Shown: positions 1 through 13,014, counted from the first letter of the stretch. The stretch: 19,482 nucleotides of DNA from Trueperaceae bacterium (GCA_011390455.1 JAABSI010000056.1:1-19482); one strand, 5' to 3'. The notes: generated by a model from the letters alone, not told the origin. Numbers and translations are program-made.

Positions 1-1421
1 TGGGCGTAGGCGACCAGATCGTGCAGCGTGAAACCGTCGTGGGCGGTGACGAAGTTGACCGACGCCCACGGGCGCCGCCCCTGGCGGCCGTACAGGTCCG
101 AGGATCCGGCCACGCGGGTCGCCAGCTCGGCCGCCCGCCCCGGATCGCCGCGCCAGTACCCGCGCACCGCATCGCGGTAGCGCCCGTTCCACTCGAGCCA
201 GTGCCAGGGGAAGTTGCCCACCTGGTACCCGCCCGGTCCGACGTCCCACGGTTCGGCGATCAACTTCACGCGCGACAAGACCGGATCCTGCTGGATCACC
301 TTGAAGAAGCCGGACAGCATGTCGACGTCGTACAGCTCGCGCGCCAACGCCGACGCGAGGTCGAAGCGGAAGCCGTCGACGCCCATCTCGGTCACCCAGT
401 AGCGCAGGCTGTCGGTGATCAGCTGCAGCACGTACGGGTTGCCGGGGTCGAGCGTGTTGCCCGTCCCCGTGTAGTCGATGTAGACGCGCCGGTCGCGGGG
501 CGAGAGCTTGTAATACGCGGCGTTGTCGAGCCCCCGGAACGAGAGGGTGGGTCCGCGCTGGTCGCCCTCGCCGGTGTGGTTGTAGACGACGTCCACGAGG
601 ACCTCGAGGCCGGCGCGATGCAGCTCGCGCACCATCGTCTTGAAGTCCGACACCGCCGTGACCGGACCGTTGCTCGAGTACCGCGGTTCGGGGGCGAAGT
701 AGCCGAGCGGGTGGTAACCCCAGTAGTTCGAGAGGCCGAGGTCGAGGAGGCGCGACTCGTCGACCACCGGCGTCACGGGCAACAGCGACACGGTGGTCAC
801 GCCCAGGCGGTGCAGGTGCTCGATCACGGCGGGCTGGACGAGCCCCAGGAAGGTGCCCCGGAGCTCTTCGGGCACGTCGGGGTGTTGCATGGTCAGCCCA
901 CGGACGTGGGCCTCGTACAGCACCGTGTCCTCCCAGGCGACGTCCGGGCGCCCGACCCCTTGCCAGTCGAAGGCATCGTCGACCACCGCGCCCAACGGGG
1001 CGTGCGCGGCGCTGTCGCGCTCGTCGCGCACCTCACCACGCGGTCCGGTGGCCGACCCGATCAGGCTCGGATGCCACCGGTACGGGCGCCCGATGGCCTT
1101 GGCGTACGGGTCCAACAGCACCTTGTGCGGGTTGAAGCGGTGGCCCTCCGCCGGCGCCCATGGACCGTCGACCCGGAGGCCGTACCGCCGGCCGACGCCG
1201 ACCCCGGGGGCGTACCCGTGCCACACCGGCCCGGTCCGCTCCGTGAGTTCGAGGGTGGCGGACGGCTCCGGATCGTACGCGGTGTCGAACAGCACCACGG
1301 CGACGCGGGTGGCGTGCTCCGCGTAGACCGCGAAGTTCACGCCGCGGCCGTCCCACGTGGCCCCGAGCGGGAACGGATGGCCGGGCCACACCGCGGGGGA
1401 CACGCCCGGCGCAGCGACCAC
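1..1421 (-). CDS. glgX: Glycogen debranching enzyme GlgX (partial, C-terminus beyond left edge)
   Basis: An alpha-1,6-glucosidase of the GH13 isoamylase/GlgX group that removes side chains from glycogen in the cytoplasm. About 474 residues are in the window, so perhaps the last third of a usual ~700 is missing. The N-terminus shows the carbohydrate-binding (CBM48) pattern [13 protein letters not shown], then the barrel with VDVVYNHT. The catalytic triad is visible: the nucleophile D354 in DGFRFD, the acid/base E390 in AEPWDVG and D462 in FVTAHDG. The reading frame is open throughout. The start is uncertain. GTG at 1421 is chosen because it gives a normal N-terminus, 20 bases after the mqnA stop, but no ribosome site or -10 is seen. 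A GTG further in, just before the [10 protein letters not shown] segment, is possible. It probably shares a transcript with mqnE and mqnA, without a functional link to them. The family is confident; the split between GlgX and TreX-type naming is less so. Confidence 0.93.
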   Translation of the reverse strand, partial: MVAAPGVSPAVWPGHPFPLGATWDGRGVNFAVYAEHATRVAVVLFDTAYDPEPSATLELTERTGPVWHGYAPGVGVGRRYGLRVDGPWAPAEGHRFNPHKVLLDPYAKAIGRPYRWHPSLIGSATGPRGEVRDERDSAAHAPLGAVVDDAFDWQGVGRPDVAWEDTVLYEAHVRGLTMQHPDVPEELRGTFLGLVQPAVIEHLHRLGVTTVSLLPVTPVVDESRLLDLGLSNYWGYHPLGYFAPEPRYSSNGPVTAVSDFKTMVRELHRAGLEVLVDVVYNHTGEGDQRGPTLSFRGLDNAAYYKLSPRDRRVYIDYTGTGNTLDPGNPYVLQLITDSLRYWVTEMGVDGFRFDLASALARELYDVDMLSGFFKVIQQDPVLSRVKLIAEPWDVGPGGYQVGNFPWHWLEWNGRYRDAVRGYWRGDPGRAAELATRVAGSSDLYGRQGRRPWASVNFVTAHDGFTLHDLVAYA

Positions 1422-1441
1422 GGTGGGGGCGGCGGGCGTGC

Positions 1442-2341
1442 TCAGAGGTCCCAGAAGCGCAGCTCGCCCGGCTGGAAGGTCGGGTCGACGCGCGCGGCGA
1501 AAGCCTCGAGGCCGTCGCGGTCGGGCCGGGTGAGGAAGTAGCGGAAGTTCACGAGGTAGCGCAGGACGACCGCGTCCGAGAGGCCGCGCGCGGCCGCCTC
1601 GGCGTGCGCGACGTCGGCCAGGTGGCCCAGGCCGCGCTCGCGCGCGGCGCGCAGTTCGGCCACCAGCCGCGGCGAGGGGGGGCGCGCCGCGTCGGCGGCC
1701 CACACGGCGAAGGTGAAGGGCAGCTTGGTGCGCGCGTACCAGGCGTCGCCGAGGTCGGTGGCGATCGGGATCGAGCCGGCGACCGGCCGGCGCGCCACCG
1801 CCTCCTCGAGCGCGTCGTCGCCGATGAGCAGCGCGCCGTCGGCCCCGGCGAGCATGGCCTCGAGGTCGGGGGCCACGGGCTCGAACGCCACGTCCATGCC
1901 GTCGGCGTCGAACAGCGCCCGCAACAGCGCGACGCTGGTGGCCGACTCGGTGGTCACGGCCACGCGTCCGCCGTGCAGCTCGGCCCACGGCCGACGGTGG
2001 AAGAGCGTCACGCTGTGCACCGGACCGAGCGTGGCGATCGAGAAGTCGGGCAGGGCGACCAGCCGATCGCGGTGGCGCACGAACTCCGCGCTCGAGACCA
2101 GCGTCAGGTCGAGCTCGCCCGCGAGCAGCCGCGCGTTGAGGTCGGTCGGGACGCCGCGGTGGAAGCGCGCGCCCGGCCAGGGCTCGAGGCCCCAGTGCAG
2201 CGGCGCGACGTTCGTGTACGCGACGATCCCGAGGCGCTCGCCGACGGTCGGGGCCCCATCCACGAAGCCCGGGGCGCCGTGCGCGGCGCGCGCGGTTCCG
2301 TGGGTCGGTGCGGCCTCGATCGGGTCGGCCCCGCGGCTCAC
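1442..2341 (-). CDS. mqnA: Chorismate dehydratase MqnA (menaquinone, futalosine pathway)
   Basis: MqnA removes water from chorismate to give 3-enolpyruvoylbenzoate, the first committed step of futalosine-route menaquinone synthesis. The protein has the periplasmic-binding-protein-like fold of the family. Typical features are the early segment [15 protein letters not shown], then the [13 protein letters not shown] region, [24 protein letters not shown] and [19 protein letters not shown]. With GTG at 2341 it has 299 residues, and that GTG overlaps the mqnE stop codon (GTGA), implying translational coupling. This leaves about 37 residues before the conserved start of the fold, longer than most family members. 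A GTG at 2263 ([12 protein letters not shown]) is therefore a serious alternative. No strong ribosome site marks either. Its position directly behind mqnE, which uses its product, supports the call. Confidence 0.9.
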   Translation of the reverse strand: MSRGADPIEAAPTHGTARAAHGAPGFVDGAPTVGERLGIVAYTNVAPLHWGLEPWPGARFHRGVPTDLNARLLAGELDLTLVSSAEFVRHRDRLVALPDFSIATLGPVHSVTLFHRRPWAELHGGRVAVTTESATSVALLRALFDADGMDVAFEPVAPDLEAMLAGADGALLIGDDALEEAVARRPVAGSIPIATDLGDAWYARTKLPFTFAVWAADAARPPSPRLVAELRAARERGLGHLADVAHAEAAARGLSDAVVLRYLVNFRYFLTRPDRDGLEAFAARVDPTFQPGELRFWDL

Positions 2342-3495
2342 GCGAAGACCTGGAGTTCGTTGTAGAGCGCGTCGCGCCGCACGGGGACGCGCCCCGCGCC
2401 CTTGATCAGGGCGACGAGCTGCTCCTCGGTCATGCCGGCCTCGGTGACGGCGCCGGAGGCGTGCGCGATCTTCTCGTCCTTGATCGTGCCGTCGACGTCG
2501 GAGACGCCGGCCGCGAGCGCCACCTGGGTGTGCTCGGGGGTGATCATGATCCAGTAGCCCTTCACGTGCGGCACGTTGTCGAGGTACAGGCGCGCCACCG
2601 CCAGGTTGCGCAGGTCGTCGACGCCGGTCGTGTGCACCCGCTTGCCCTCGGCTTCCAACTCGGCGGCCAGGGCGTTGTGCTCCGGTTGGTACGCGAGCGG
2701 GATGAAGCTCAGGAACCCACCGGTCTCGTCCTGCAGGCGCCGCAGGCGATCCATGTGGTCGAGCCGGTCGTCGAGCGTCTCGACGTGGCCGTAGAGCATC
2801 GTCGCGTTCGTCGGGATCTCGAGCTCGTGGGCGGTGCGGTGGACCTCGAGCCAGCCCTCGGCGGTGACCTTGGCGCGCGCGATGCGCCGCCGCACGTCCT
2901 CGGCGAAGATCTCGGCCCCGCCGCCGGGCATCGCCACGAGCCCGGCCTGCTTGAGCTGCGACAGCACCTCGCGGTACGTCAGCCGCGGGCGCGTGATCTT
3001 GGTGAAGTGGTGGATCTCGGCGGCGGTCCAGGCCTTGACCTGCACGCCGGGGTAGCGCTCGGTCAGGCCGCGCACCAGGTCGAGGTAGTAGTCGAACGAG
3101 CGCTTGGGGTGGTGGCCCGAGGCGATGTGGATCTCGGTGAGGTCGGGGTGCCAATGCTGATCGACGTAGGCCCACACGTCCTCGAGGTCGTAATCCCAGA
3201 CGCCGTCCTCCCCGAAGCGCTTCGCGAACCCGCAGAAGGTGCAGCCCACGTAGCAGACGTTCGTCTGCGACAGCCGCAGCGAGTGGACGAAATAGGCCTT
3301 GGCCCCGACCTTGCGCTCGCGCACGACGTCGGCGAGGCGCATGACCGCGGGGAGGTCGGACGTGCGGTACAGGACGCGGCCGTCTTCGAAGGTCAGTCGC
3401 TCGCCCGCGAGCACCTTGTCGGCGATGGGCTGCAAACGGGGGTCACGGACGCGCACCTCGACGGCGGCGTCGGCGGTGGCGGTGGGCGGGTTCAT
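2338..3495 (-). CDS. mqnE: Aminofutalosine synthase MqnE (radical SAM)
   Basis: MqnE is a radical SAM enzyme that joins 3-enolpyruvoylbenzoate, the MqnA product, to S-adenosylmethionine to form aminofutalosine. The 385-residue protein has the cluster motif CYVGCTFC (C81, C85, C88; CX3CX2C) preceded by [11 protein letters not shown], which fits MqnE better than MqnC (MqnC usually has an NINYTNVC-like segment). Further family segments are [40 protein letters not shown] and [15 protein letters not shown]. The start is ATG 3495. An in-frame GTG lies at 3504, but it falls inside a TACCGT hexamer (3503-3508) that looks like the -10 element of a leaderless transcript ending 7 nt before the ATG. It is the first gene of a likely mqnE-mqnA-glgX operon. 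Confidence 0.95.
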   Translation of the reverse strand: MNPPTATADAAVEVRVRDPRLQPIADKVLAGERLTFEDGRVLYRTSDLPAVMRLADVVRERKVGAKAYFVHSLRLSQTNVCYVGCTFCGFAKRFGEDGVWDYDLEDVWAYVDQHWHPDLTEIHIASGHHPKRSFDYYLDLVRGLTERYPGVQVKAWTAAEIHHFTKITRPRLTYREVLSQLKQAGLVAMPGGGAEIFAEDVRRRIARAKVTAEGWLEVHRTAHELEIPTNATMLYGHVETLDDRLDHMDRLRRLQDETGGFLSFIPLAYQPEHNALAAELEAEGKRVHTTGVDDLRNLAVARLYLDNVPHVKGYWIMITPEHTQVALAAGVSDVDGTIKDEKIAHASGAVTEAGMTEEQLVALIKGAGRVPVRRDALYNELQVFA

Positions 3496-3502
3496 CGCCG
3501 AC

Positions 3503-3508
3503 ACGGTA
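3503..3508 (-). promoter_or_regulatory. -10 element (TACCGT) of a leaderless mqnE transcript
   Basis: On the minus strand TACCGT lies 7 nt upstream of the mqnE ATG at 3495, and there is no Shine-Dalgarno sequence. The same arrangement precedes several other genes here. No clear -35 hexamer is visible. This is inferred from pattern only. Confidence 0.45.
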
Positions 3509-3580
3509 GCACGCGCTCGGTGCCCGTCCTGGACGCCTACGCGTCACGGTAGCGCGCGCCACAGACGCGCGCCGCGGACG

Positions 3581-3604
3581 GCGCGGGGGCTTCGCCCCCT
3601 GCGC
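3581..3604. terminator. GC-rich hairpin with TTC loop downstream of lpd
   Basis: The arms GCGCGGGGGC (3581-3590) and GCCCCCTGCGC (3594-3604) pair with a one-base bulge around the loop TTC. It lies beyond the lpd stop and before the mqnE promoter, so it may end lpd transcription. There is no T-tract on either strand, so intrinsic termination is uncertain. A second perfect 8 bp hairpin (GCGGTCGC/GCGACCGC, loop TTC) follows at 3616-3634. Confidence 0.45.
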
Positions 3605-3621
3605 CTGCGGCGCGTTGCGGT

Positions 3622-3685
3622 CGCTTCGCGACCGCCGCGCTTCGCGACCGCCGCGCTTCGCGACCGCCGCGCTTCGCGACCGCCG
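3622..3685. repeat. Four perfect tandem copies of a 16 bp unit
   Basis: The unit CGCTTCGCGACCGCCG occurs head to tail at 3622-3637, 3638-3653, 3654-3669 and 3670-3685 with no mismatch, just beyond the lpd stop codon. Each unit contains the short hairpin CGCTTCGCG. The 16 bp period is not a multiple of three and there is no plausible coding frame, so it is non-coding. Such perfect arrays often vary in copy number between strains. Confidence 0.9.
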
Positions 3686-3696
3686 CACGTCACACC

Positions 3697-5082
3697 CTAG
3701 GAGTGCAGCGCCCGCCCGTCCACCGCCAGGGCGGCTTCCTTGAGCACCTCGGAGAGGGTGGGGTGGGCGTGGACGACGCGCGCCAGGTCCTCGCTCGAGG
3801 CGTGGAAGGTCATCGCCGCCACCGCTTCGGCGATCAGGTCGCCAGCGTGGGCGCCGATCGCGTGGACCCCCAGCACCCGGTCGGTGGCCTCGTGCGCGAG
3901 CACCTTGATCTTCCCCTCGGTGCGCCCCATCGCCCGCGCGCGCCCGTTCGCCTGGAAGGGGAACACCCCTTTGCGGTACGGGATCCCTTGCGCCTTGAGG
4001 TCTTCCTCGGTGCGCCCGACCGAGGCGATCTCGGGGTCGGTGTAGACGACGTTGGGCACCAGGCCGTAGTCGACGTGCCCATGGCCGGTCGCGAGCAGTT
4101 CGGCGAGCGCGACCCCGTCCTCCTCGGCCTTGTGCGCGAGCATCGGGCCGTGGATGAGGTCGCCGATCGCGTACACCCCGGGCACGTTCGTCTCGAAGCG
4201 CTCGTCGACCACCACGCGACCGCGCGCGTCGACCTGGACGCCGGCCTCCTCGAGGCCCAGACCCTCGGTGTTCGGGAGCCGGCCGGTGGCCACGAGCACG
4301 CGGTCGGCGACGACGTCGTCGCCGCCGTCGACGTGCACGGTGACCTTCTTCCCCTTGACGGTCGCGCCGGTGACGGCGACGCCGGTGCGCAGCGTCATGC
4401 CCTGCTTGGTGAAGACCTTGCGCGCCTCCTTGGCGATCTCCTCGTCCATGCCGGGGAGGATGCGATCGAGGTACTCGAGCACGGTGACGTCGGCGCCGAG
4501 CCGGCGCCAGACGCTGCCGAGTTCCAGGCCGATCACGCCGGCGCCCACGACGACCAGGTGCTTGGGCACCTCGCCCCACGCGAGCGCCTCGGTGCTCGAG
4601 CCCACCCGCTCGCCGTCGAACGCGACGCCTTTGAGCGGCGCCACGCGGCTGCCGGTCGCGAGCACGACGTGCTTCGCCGTGAGCGTGCGCGGCTCGCCCT
4701 CGCCCTCCACGGAGACCTCGCCGGCCTTGACCAGCCGGCCCGTGCCGACGACGCGCTCGATCTTGTTCTTCTTGAGCAGGTACGCGACCCCATCCGTGTT
4801 CGCCTTGACCACCGCGTCCTTGCGCTGCTGCATCGCGGCCAGGTCGAGCGAGACGCCGTCCACCTTCACGCCGTGGGCCGCGAGGTGCTCGCGCGCCTCC
4901 AGGTAACGCTCGCTCGACTCGAGCAGCGCCTTGCTCGGGATGCAGCCCACCCGCACGCAGGTGCCGCCCAGGGTGGGCTCCTTCTCGACGCAGGCGACGG
5001 TGAACCCCAACTGCGCGGCGCGGATCGCGGCGACGTACCCGCCGGGTCCCGCACCGATGATGACGACGTCGAACTCGGCCAT
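3697..5082 (-). CDS. lpd: Dihydrolipoyl dehydrogenase (E3)
   Basis: This flavoprotein reoxidises the dihydrolipoyl arm of E2 in 2-oxo-acid dehydrogenase complexes, passing electrons through a redox disulfide and FAD to NAD+. The 461-residue protein is the normal length. It has the FAD-binding GAGPGG near residues 10-15 and the redox pair C42/C47 in [13 protein letters not shown]. The usual residues at the two varying positions are LN, so VR is slightly atypical. The second nucleotide fold is marked by [14 protein letters not shown], and there is [14 protein letters not shown], then YAIGDLI. The C-terminal HAHPTLSE (438-445) holds the catalytic His-Glu pair of the partner subunit. ATG 5082 is supported by GGAGG four bases upstream. 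A longer in-frame ORF extends upstream, but it has no family similarity. It most likely serves the sucA/sucB products encoded 1.4 kb away, and may serve other complexes too. Confidence 0.97.
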   Translation of the reverse strand: MAEFDVVIIGAGPGGYVAAIRAAQLGFTVACVEKEPTLGGTCVRVGCIPSKALLESSERYLEAREHLAAHGVKVDGVSLDLAAMQQRKDAVVKANTDGVAYLLKKNKIERVVGTGRLVKAGEVSVEGEGEPRTLTAKHVVLATGSRVAPLKGVAFDGERVGSSTEALAWGEVPKHLVVVGAGVIGLELGSVWRRLGADVTVLEYLDRILPGMDEEIAKEARKVFTKQGMTLRTGVAVTGATVKGKKVTVHVDGGDDVVADRVLVATGRLPNTEGLGLEEAGVQVDARGRVVVDERFETNVPGVYAIGDLIHGPMLAHKAEEDGVALAELLATGHGHVDYGLVPNVVYTDPEIASVGRTEEDLKAQGIPYRKGVFPFQANGRARAMGRTEGKIKVLAHEATDRVLGVHAIGAHAGDLIAEAVAAMTFHASSEDLARVVHAHPTLSEVLKEAALAVDGRALHS

Positions 5083-5097
5083 GATGCCTCCGGCGGC

Positions 5098-5103
5098 ATG
5101 GTA
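5098..5103 (-). promoter_or_regulatory. -10-like TACCAT upstream of lpd
   Basis: TACCAT on the minus strand lies 15 nt upstream of the lpd ATG. A transcript beginning about 7 nt after it would have a very short leader that still contains the GGAGG ribosome site. No -35 hexamer is recognisable. The 5083-5212 region also lies upstream of msrAB, for which I could find no convincing promoter. Confidence 0.3.
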
Positions 5104-5212
5104 CCCGAGGGCCGTTCGGCGGACGGGGGGTTGGCCGACGCGGTCGCCCGCGGCGACCGCCTTGGTCGCCTGGCACGCGGACGCCGGACGCCGGATGCCG
5201 CATCGTGCAGAC

Positions 5213-6403
5213 ATGACTCTGCCCCGCGCCCTCCTTCGCACGCTCCCGGCCCTCCTCGTGGTGGCGTGGGTCGCGTTCGCGCTCGCCGACCGCGACGGCG
5301 ACGACCCAGCCCTAGCCGCACCCGACGCCCCCGCCGCCCAGTTCGCCGGCGACGGCGTCGCGCCCGGTCCGGACGAGGCCGTCGCCTACTTCGCGGGCGG
5401 CTGCTTCTGGTGCACCGAGGCCGACTTCGAGAAGATCCCCGGCGTCCTGGACGTGCGCTCGGGCTTCATGGGCGGCCACGTACCCAACCCCACCTACGAG
5501 GCGGTGGTGCGCGAGGACACCGGCCACCGCGAGGTGGTCGAGGTCCGGTACGCCCCCGACGACGTCACCTACCAGGAGCTGCTCGACGCCTTCTGGCGCA
5601 TGCACGACCCGACCGACGCCGGCGGCTCCTTCGTCGACCGCGGCTTCAGCTACTCGTCGGCGATCTACGTCGTCGACGAGGCGCAGCGAACGCTGGCGGA
5701 GGGCTCGAAGGCGGCGCTGGGCGCCTCGGGCAAGTTCGACGCCCCGATCGCCACGGAGGTCGTCGACGCCGGACCGTTCTGGCTCGCCGAGGACTACCAC
5801 CAGGACTACTACGCCACCAACGCGATCCGGTACGGCTACTACCGCTCCGCGTCCGGCCGCGACCGCTTCATCGCCCGCGTGTGGGCGGACGACGCCACGG
5901 TCTACGCCCTGGACGGCGGCAGCGCGGAGCGACCGGCGTGGTGGCGCCCCATCCCCACCGATGCCGAGCTGCGGGCCACGCTCGATCCGCTGGTCTACCG
6001 GGTCGTGCGCGAGAACGCCACCGAGCGCGCCTTCAGCCACCCGTACGACGCGCTCGACGAGCCGGGCATCTACGTCGACGTGATCAGCGGCGAGCCGCTG
6101 TTCTCCTCGCTCGACAAGTTCGACTCCGGCACCGGATGGCCCTCGTTCACCCGACCGATCGACCAGTACGTGGAGATCGCGTACGACCGCACGCTGTGGA
6201 TCGTCCGCACCGAGGCCCGCAGCCGGTACGGCGACGCCCACCTCGGCCACGTGTTCGACGACGGCCCGGCGCCCACCGGCGAGCGCTGGTGCATCAACGG
6301 GGCGGCGCTGCGCTTCGTGCCGCTCGCCGACCTCGAGGCCGAGGGGTACGGGGCGTACCTCGCCTCGTTCGAGGAGGCGGGGTTCGCGGTCGACACCCGG
6401 TAG
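5213..6403 (+). CDS. msrAB: Exported MsrA-MsrB fusion, peptide methionine sulfoxide reductase
   Basis: A two-domain repair enzyme reducing both stereoisomers of methionine sulfoxide in proteins. Residues 1-25 form a basic start plus a hydrophobic stretch ([19 protein letters not shown]), a signal peptide or membrane anchor, so it probably acts outside the cytoplasmic membrane. MsrA occupies about 56-235 with GCFWC (catalytic C64, and C67) and AEDYHQDYY. MsrB occupies about 240-375 with [33 protein letters not shown] and [11 protein letters not shown] (catalytic C360). Only three cysteines are present. The usual resolving cysteine of SGCGWPSF is T307, and the zinc CxxC pairs are absent. ATG 5213 is chosen because the signal sequence begins there; ATG 5195 is in frame and possible. 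No clear ribosome site is present. It diverges from lpd and converges on sucB. Confidence 0.95.
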   Translation: MTLPRALLRTLPALLVVAWVAFALADRDGDDPALAAPDAPAAQFAGDGVAPGPDEAVAYFAGGCFWCTEADFEKIPGVLDVRSGFMGGHVPNPTYEAVVREDTGHREVVEVRYAPDDVTYQELLDAFWRMHDPTDAGGSFVDRGFSYSSAIYVVDEAQRTLAEGSKAALGASGKFDAPIATEVVDAGPFWLAEDYHQDYYATNAIRYGYYRSASGRDRFIARVWADDATVYALDGGSAERPAWWRPIPTDAELRATLDPLVYRVVRENATERAFSHPYDALDEPGIYVDVISGEPLFSSLDKFDSGTGWPSFTRPIDQYVEIAYDRTLWIVRTEARSRYGDAHLGHVFDDGPAPTGERWCINGAALRFVPLADLEAEGYGAYLASFEEAGFAVDTR

Positions 6404-6427
6404 CGCGCGAAGCGAAGGCGAACGACG

Positions 6428-6457
6428 ACGCCCCCCGGGTCGCGACCCGGGGGGCGT
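6428..6457. terminator. 30 bp perfect palindrome between convergent msrAB and sucB
   Basis: The arms ACGCCCCCCGGGTCG (6428-6442) and CGACCCGGGGGGCGT (6443-6457) are exact complements. It sits 25 bp past the msrAB stop and 24 bp past the sucB stop, as expected for a shared bidirectional terminator. There is no T-run, as with other hairpins in this GC-rich genome. Confidence 0.7.
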
Positions 6458-6480
6458 GCGCGTGCCGGCGATCCCGACGG

Positions 6481-7737
<1,257 letters not shown>

Positions 7738-7751
7738 GGTCACGCTCCTCG

Positions 7752-7771
7752 GCGCCGGCGATGGCCGGCGC
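7752..7771. other. Hairpin between sucA and sucB, just upstream of the sucB ribosome site
   Basis: The arms GCGCCGGC (7752-7759) and GCCGGCGC (7764-7771) are exact complements with a 4 nt loop. On the sucA-sucB transcript the hairpin ends 1 nt before the GAGGAGC ribosome site. It may adjust sucB expression, act as an RNA processing or stability element, or cause partial termination. No T-tract is present. The role is inferred. Confidence 0.5.
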
Positions 7772-7798
7772 TCGCGTTCGATTGAAGGGCGGCCGCGC

Positions 7799-10621
<2,823 letters not shown>

Positions 10622-10809
10622 GCGTTCCTCACGCCGATGCGCCACGACACCGGAAGCGCCGTGGCCGCCGTCGGGGATCGGGGATGGGTAGGGGCGCGAC
10701 GGACGTCGAGCACGGCCGTCGCCGAACTGGGACTTTTGTACCACGCGCCGTGGACGCGGCGGCGCCCCAGCACACCGTTGGACGCGGTTCCGTGGCCACG
10801 CGACCATGG

Positions 10810-10815
10810 TAGACC
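10810..10815 (+). promoter_or_regulatory. -10-like TAGACC of the dehydratase gene
   Basis: TAGACC ends 6 nt before ATG 10822 with no Shine-Dalgarno sequence, fitting a leaderless start. The last base departs from TANNNT. In the rest of 10622-10821 I see only a short A/T-rich patch around 10731-10741, which may belong to the divergent sucA promoter (TACAAA on the minus strand), without a clear -35. Confidence 0.35.
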
Positions 10816-10821
10816 GACCGC

Positions 10822-11814
10822 ATGAGCCCCACCCCCGTGCCCACCCGCACCGAGCTCGAAGCCGCCGCCGAGCGCGTGGCCGCCAACGCCTTCCGGACGC
10901 CCCTCGTGCGGCTCCCCGTGGAGGGGGCGCCGGCGCCCGTGTACGCCAAGGCCGAGAACCTGCAACGCACCGGTTCCTTCAAGCTGCGCGGGGCCTCGAA
11001 CTTCCTCGCGCGCCTGGCCCCCGAGGTGCGGGCGCGCGGCGTCGTCACGCACTCGAGCGGCAACCACGCTCAGGGCGTCGCTTGCGCCGCGGCCCTGGCG
11101 GGGGTCCCCGCCACGATCGTCATCCCCGACGGCGCGCCCGAGATCAAGGTGCGCCGCACCTTGGCCTGGGGCGCGCGCGTGGTGCGCTGCGCGAACGACA
11201 AGGCGTCGCGGGAGGGCACCGCCGAGCGTCTCGCGGCCGAACTGGGCGCGACCCTCGTGCCGCCCTACGACCACCCGTGGATCGTCGAGGGCCAGGCGAG
11301 CGTCGGGCTCGAGATCGCCCACGACCTGCCGGACGTCGCCAACGTGCTGGTGTGCGTCGGCGGCGGTGGTTTGCTCGCCGGCGTCGCGAGCGCCTTGCGC
11401 GCGCTCGGCTCGACCGCGAACGTCGTCGGCGTCGAACCGACGCTCGCGGCGGACGCGGGCGCCTCGTTCCGCGCCGGTCGCCTCGTCACCTGGTCCGCCG
11501 AGGACGTCGTGCGCACGGTCGCCGACGGGGTGCGCACGCAAGCGCTCGGGGTGGTGAACTTCGACGTCATCCGGGCCACCGTCGACGCCTTCGTCGACGT
11601 GAGCGACGAGGCGATCCTCGACGGTGCGGCCTGGATGATGCGGGAAGCGCACCTGACCGTGGAGCCCACCGGCGCGCTCGCCTTCGCCGCCTACCGGATG
11701 CTCGTCGCCGAAGGGGCGCCGCTCCTGCGTCCGGGGCCGACGGTCGTGATCCTCAGCGGCGGCAACGCCGACGGGGCGCGCCTCGCGGAGCTGGCGGTGC
11801 GACCGCTCGGTTAG
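10822..11814 (+). CDS. PLP-dependent threonine/serine dehydratase-like enzyme
   Basis: A fold-type II pyridoxal-phosphate enzyme of the threonine dehydratase/serine racemase group (330 residues). The PLP lysine sits in TGSFKLRGA (about residue 54), followed by SSGNHAQGVA (substrate carboxylate loop), a glycine-rich phosphate-binding loop CVGGGGLLAGVA near 176-187, and LSGGN near the C-terminus (PLP ring contact). There is no ACT regulatory domain, so it resembles the catabolic TdcB type or serine racemase rather than allosteric biosynthetic IlvA. The choice between threonine deamination, serine deamination and racemisation cannot be made from sequence alone. The ATG is preceded 6 nt upstream by a -10-like hexamer and by no ribosome site. 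It diverges from sucA; its 3' end carries the promoter-like element of the next gene. Confidence 0.88.
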   Translation: MSPTPVPTRTELEAAAERVAANAFRTPLVRLPVEGAPAPVYAKAENLQRTGSFKLRGASNFLARLAPEVRARGVVTHSSGNHAQGVACAAALAGVPATIVIPDGAPEIKVRRTLAWGARVVRCANDKASREGTAERLAAELGATLVPPYDHPWIVEGQASVGLEIAHDLPDVANVLVCVGGGGLLAGVASALRALGSTANVVGVEPTLAADAGASFRAGRLVTWSAEDVVRTVADGVRTQALGVVNFDVIRATVDAFVDVSDEAILDGAAWMMREAHLTVEPTGALAFAAYRMLVAEGAPLLRPGPTVVILSGGNADGARLAELAVRPLG

Positions 11815-11817
11815 GAT
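11812..11817 (+). promoter_or_regulatory. -10 element TAGGAT overlapping the dehydratase stop codon
   Basis: TAGGAT starts with the TAG stop codon of the preceding gene and ends 6 nt before the GTG at 11824. It could start a separate leaderless transcript for the small membrane protein. No -35 is seen, so read-through from the upstream gene is equally possible. Confidence 0.4.
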
Positions 11818-11823
11818 GCGCGG

Positions 11824-12066
11824 GTGACGCCGCTCGCGCTCCTCACGCTGCTCGCCTTCGGGGCCGTGATCGTCCTGGCGCTCGCCGTGTGGACCGTGTT
11901 GGCCCCGAAGCGGACGCGGTCCGAGACCCCGCGCCCCGAACGGCCTCGGCCGCGGTCGAACGACGAGGTGCGTGGCGCCAAGGCGCGTTCGGAAGCACGC
12001 GAGCGCCCCGCCGGCGAGGACGCGTTCGAACGCTTCCTGCGGGCGGGGCGCGACGACCCGAAGTAG
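11824..12066 (+). CDS. Small single-pass membrane protein, unknown function
   Basis: An 80-residue protein beginning with GTG. Residues 3-27 are strongly hydrophobic (LALLTLLAFGAVIVLALAVW) and form one membrane helix with almost nothing before it. The rest is a highly charged, mostly basic tail rich in Arg, Pro and Glu, ending in a short amphipathic stretch DAFERFLRAGRDDPK. I do not recognise a family. The start is supported by a TAGGAT hexamer 6 nt upstream rather than by a ribosome site. The start is 9 nt past the end of the dehydratase gene, and the gene converges with the YtxJ-like gene 11 bp downstream. Confidence 0.7.
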   Translation: MTPLALLTLLAFGAVIVLALAVWTVLAPKRTRSETPRPERPRPRSNDEVRGAKARSEARERPAGEDAFERFLRAGRDDPK

Positions 12067-12077
12067 GTCGCTCTAGC

Positions 12078-12734
<657 letters not shown>

Positions 12735-12769
12735 GGGGCCTCCTTGGGCGGGGTCGAATCTTGAGCACC

Positions 12770-12775
12770 ATCATA
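12770..12775 (-). promoter_or_regulatory. -10 element TATGAT of the YtxJ-like gene
   Basis: TATGAT on the minus strand matches the consensus at five of six positions and lies 35 nt upstream of the ATG, giving a leader of about 28 nt that includes GGAGG. No convincing -35 stands at normal spacing. Confidence 0.45.
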
Positions 12776-12837
12776 GGGATAACGGAGCGCGGCACGGTGT
12801 CGCGGCCGACCCGATTCCGGGCGCCCGGCGCGCGTGC

Positions 12838-12843
12838 TAGACT
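12838..12843 (+). promoter_or_regulatory. -10 element TAGACT of tRNA-Ser
   Basis: TAGACT lies 37 nt upstream of the mature tRNA 5' end, a plausible distance for a short trimmed leader. No clear -35 is seen 17 nt further upstream. Confidence 0.4.
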
Positions 12844-12880
12844 CCTCGTCGCCACCCGCCCGCCAGGGCGGCCCATGCCT

Positions 12881-12972
12881 GGAGAGGTGTCCGAGTGGTT
12901 GAAGGAGCTCGCCTGGAAAGCGGGTAAACGGGTCAAACCGTTTCGAGGGTTCGAATCCCTCCCTCTCCGCCA
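12881..12972 (+). tRNA. tRNA-Ser (anticodon GGA), CCA encoded
   Basis: The acceptor arms GGAGAGG (12881-12887) and CCTCTCC (12962-12968) pair exactly, followed by discriminator G and an encoded CCA (12970-12972). The D-arm region GTCCGAGTGGTTGAAGGAG is typical of serine tRNAs. The anticodon stem CTCGC/GCGGG encloses the loop CTGGAAA with anticodon GGA, reading UCC and UCU. A long variable arm (AAACGGGTCAAACCGTTT region) makes it class II, and the T arm GAGGG-TTCGAAT-CCCTC is intact. The 92 nt length with CCA fits. Confidence 0.97.
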
Positions 12973-12977
12973 CGATC

Positions 12978-13014
12978 GCGAGCGCCCACCGGTCCCGTTC
13001 CGGTGGGCGCTCGC
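12978..13014 (+). terminator. Perfect 15 bp hairpin downstream of tRNA-Ser
   Basis: The arms GCGAGCGCCCACCGG (12978-12992) and CCGGTGGGCGCTCGC (13000-13014) pair exactly around a 7 nt loop, beginning 5 nt after the CCA. It is well placed to end the tRNA transcript but lacks a T-run. The remaining bases to 13099 show nothing recognisable. Confidence 0.65.

Noticed and set aside
21..1541. A 506-codon plus-strand frame at the left edge
   Set aside because: The minus strand here encodes GlgX with all catalytic residues; the plus frame has none.
3493..3504. GTG 3504 as an alternative mqnE start
   Set aside because: It overlaps the TACCGT hexamer that would be the promoter -10, whereas ATG 3495 lies at the right distance from it.
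10622..10807. N-terminal extension of sucA to 1002 residues
   Set aside because: The extra 62 residues have no family similarity, cross the divergent promoter region, and the ATG at 10621 has a ribosome site.
12881..12972. tRNA-Ser as an integration site for a mobile element
   Set aside because: No integrase, no repeat of the tRNA 3' end was noticed nearby, and the flanking genes are ordinary chromosomal ones.
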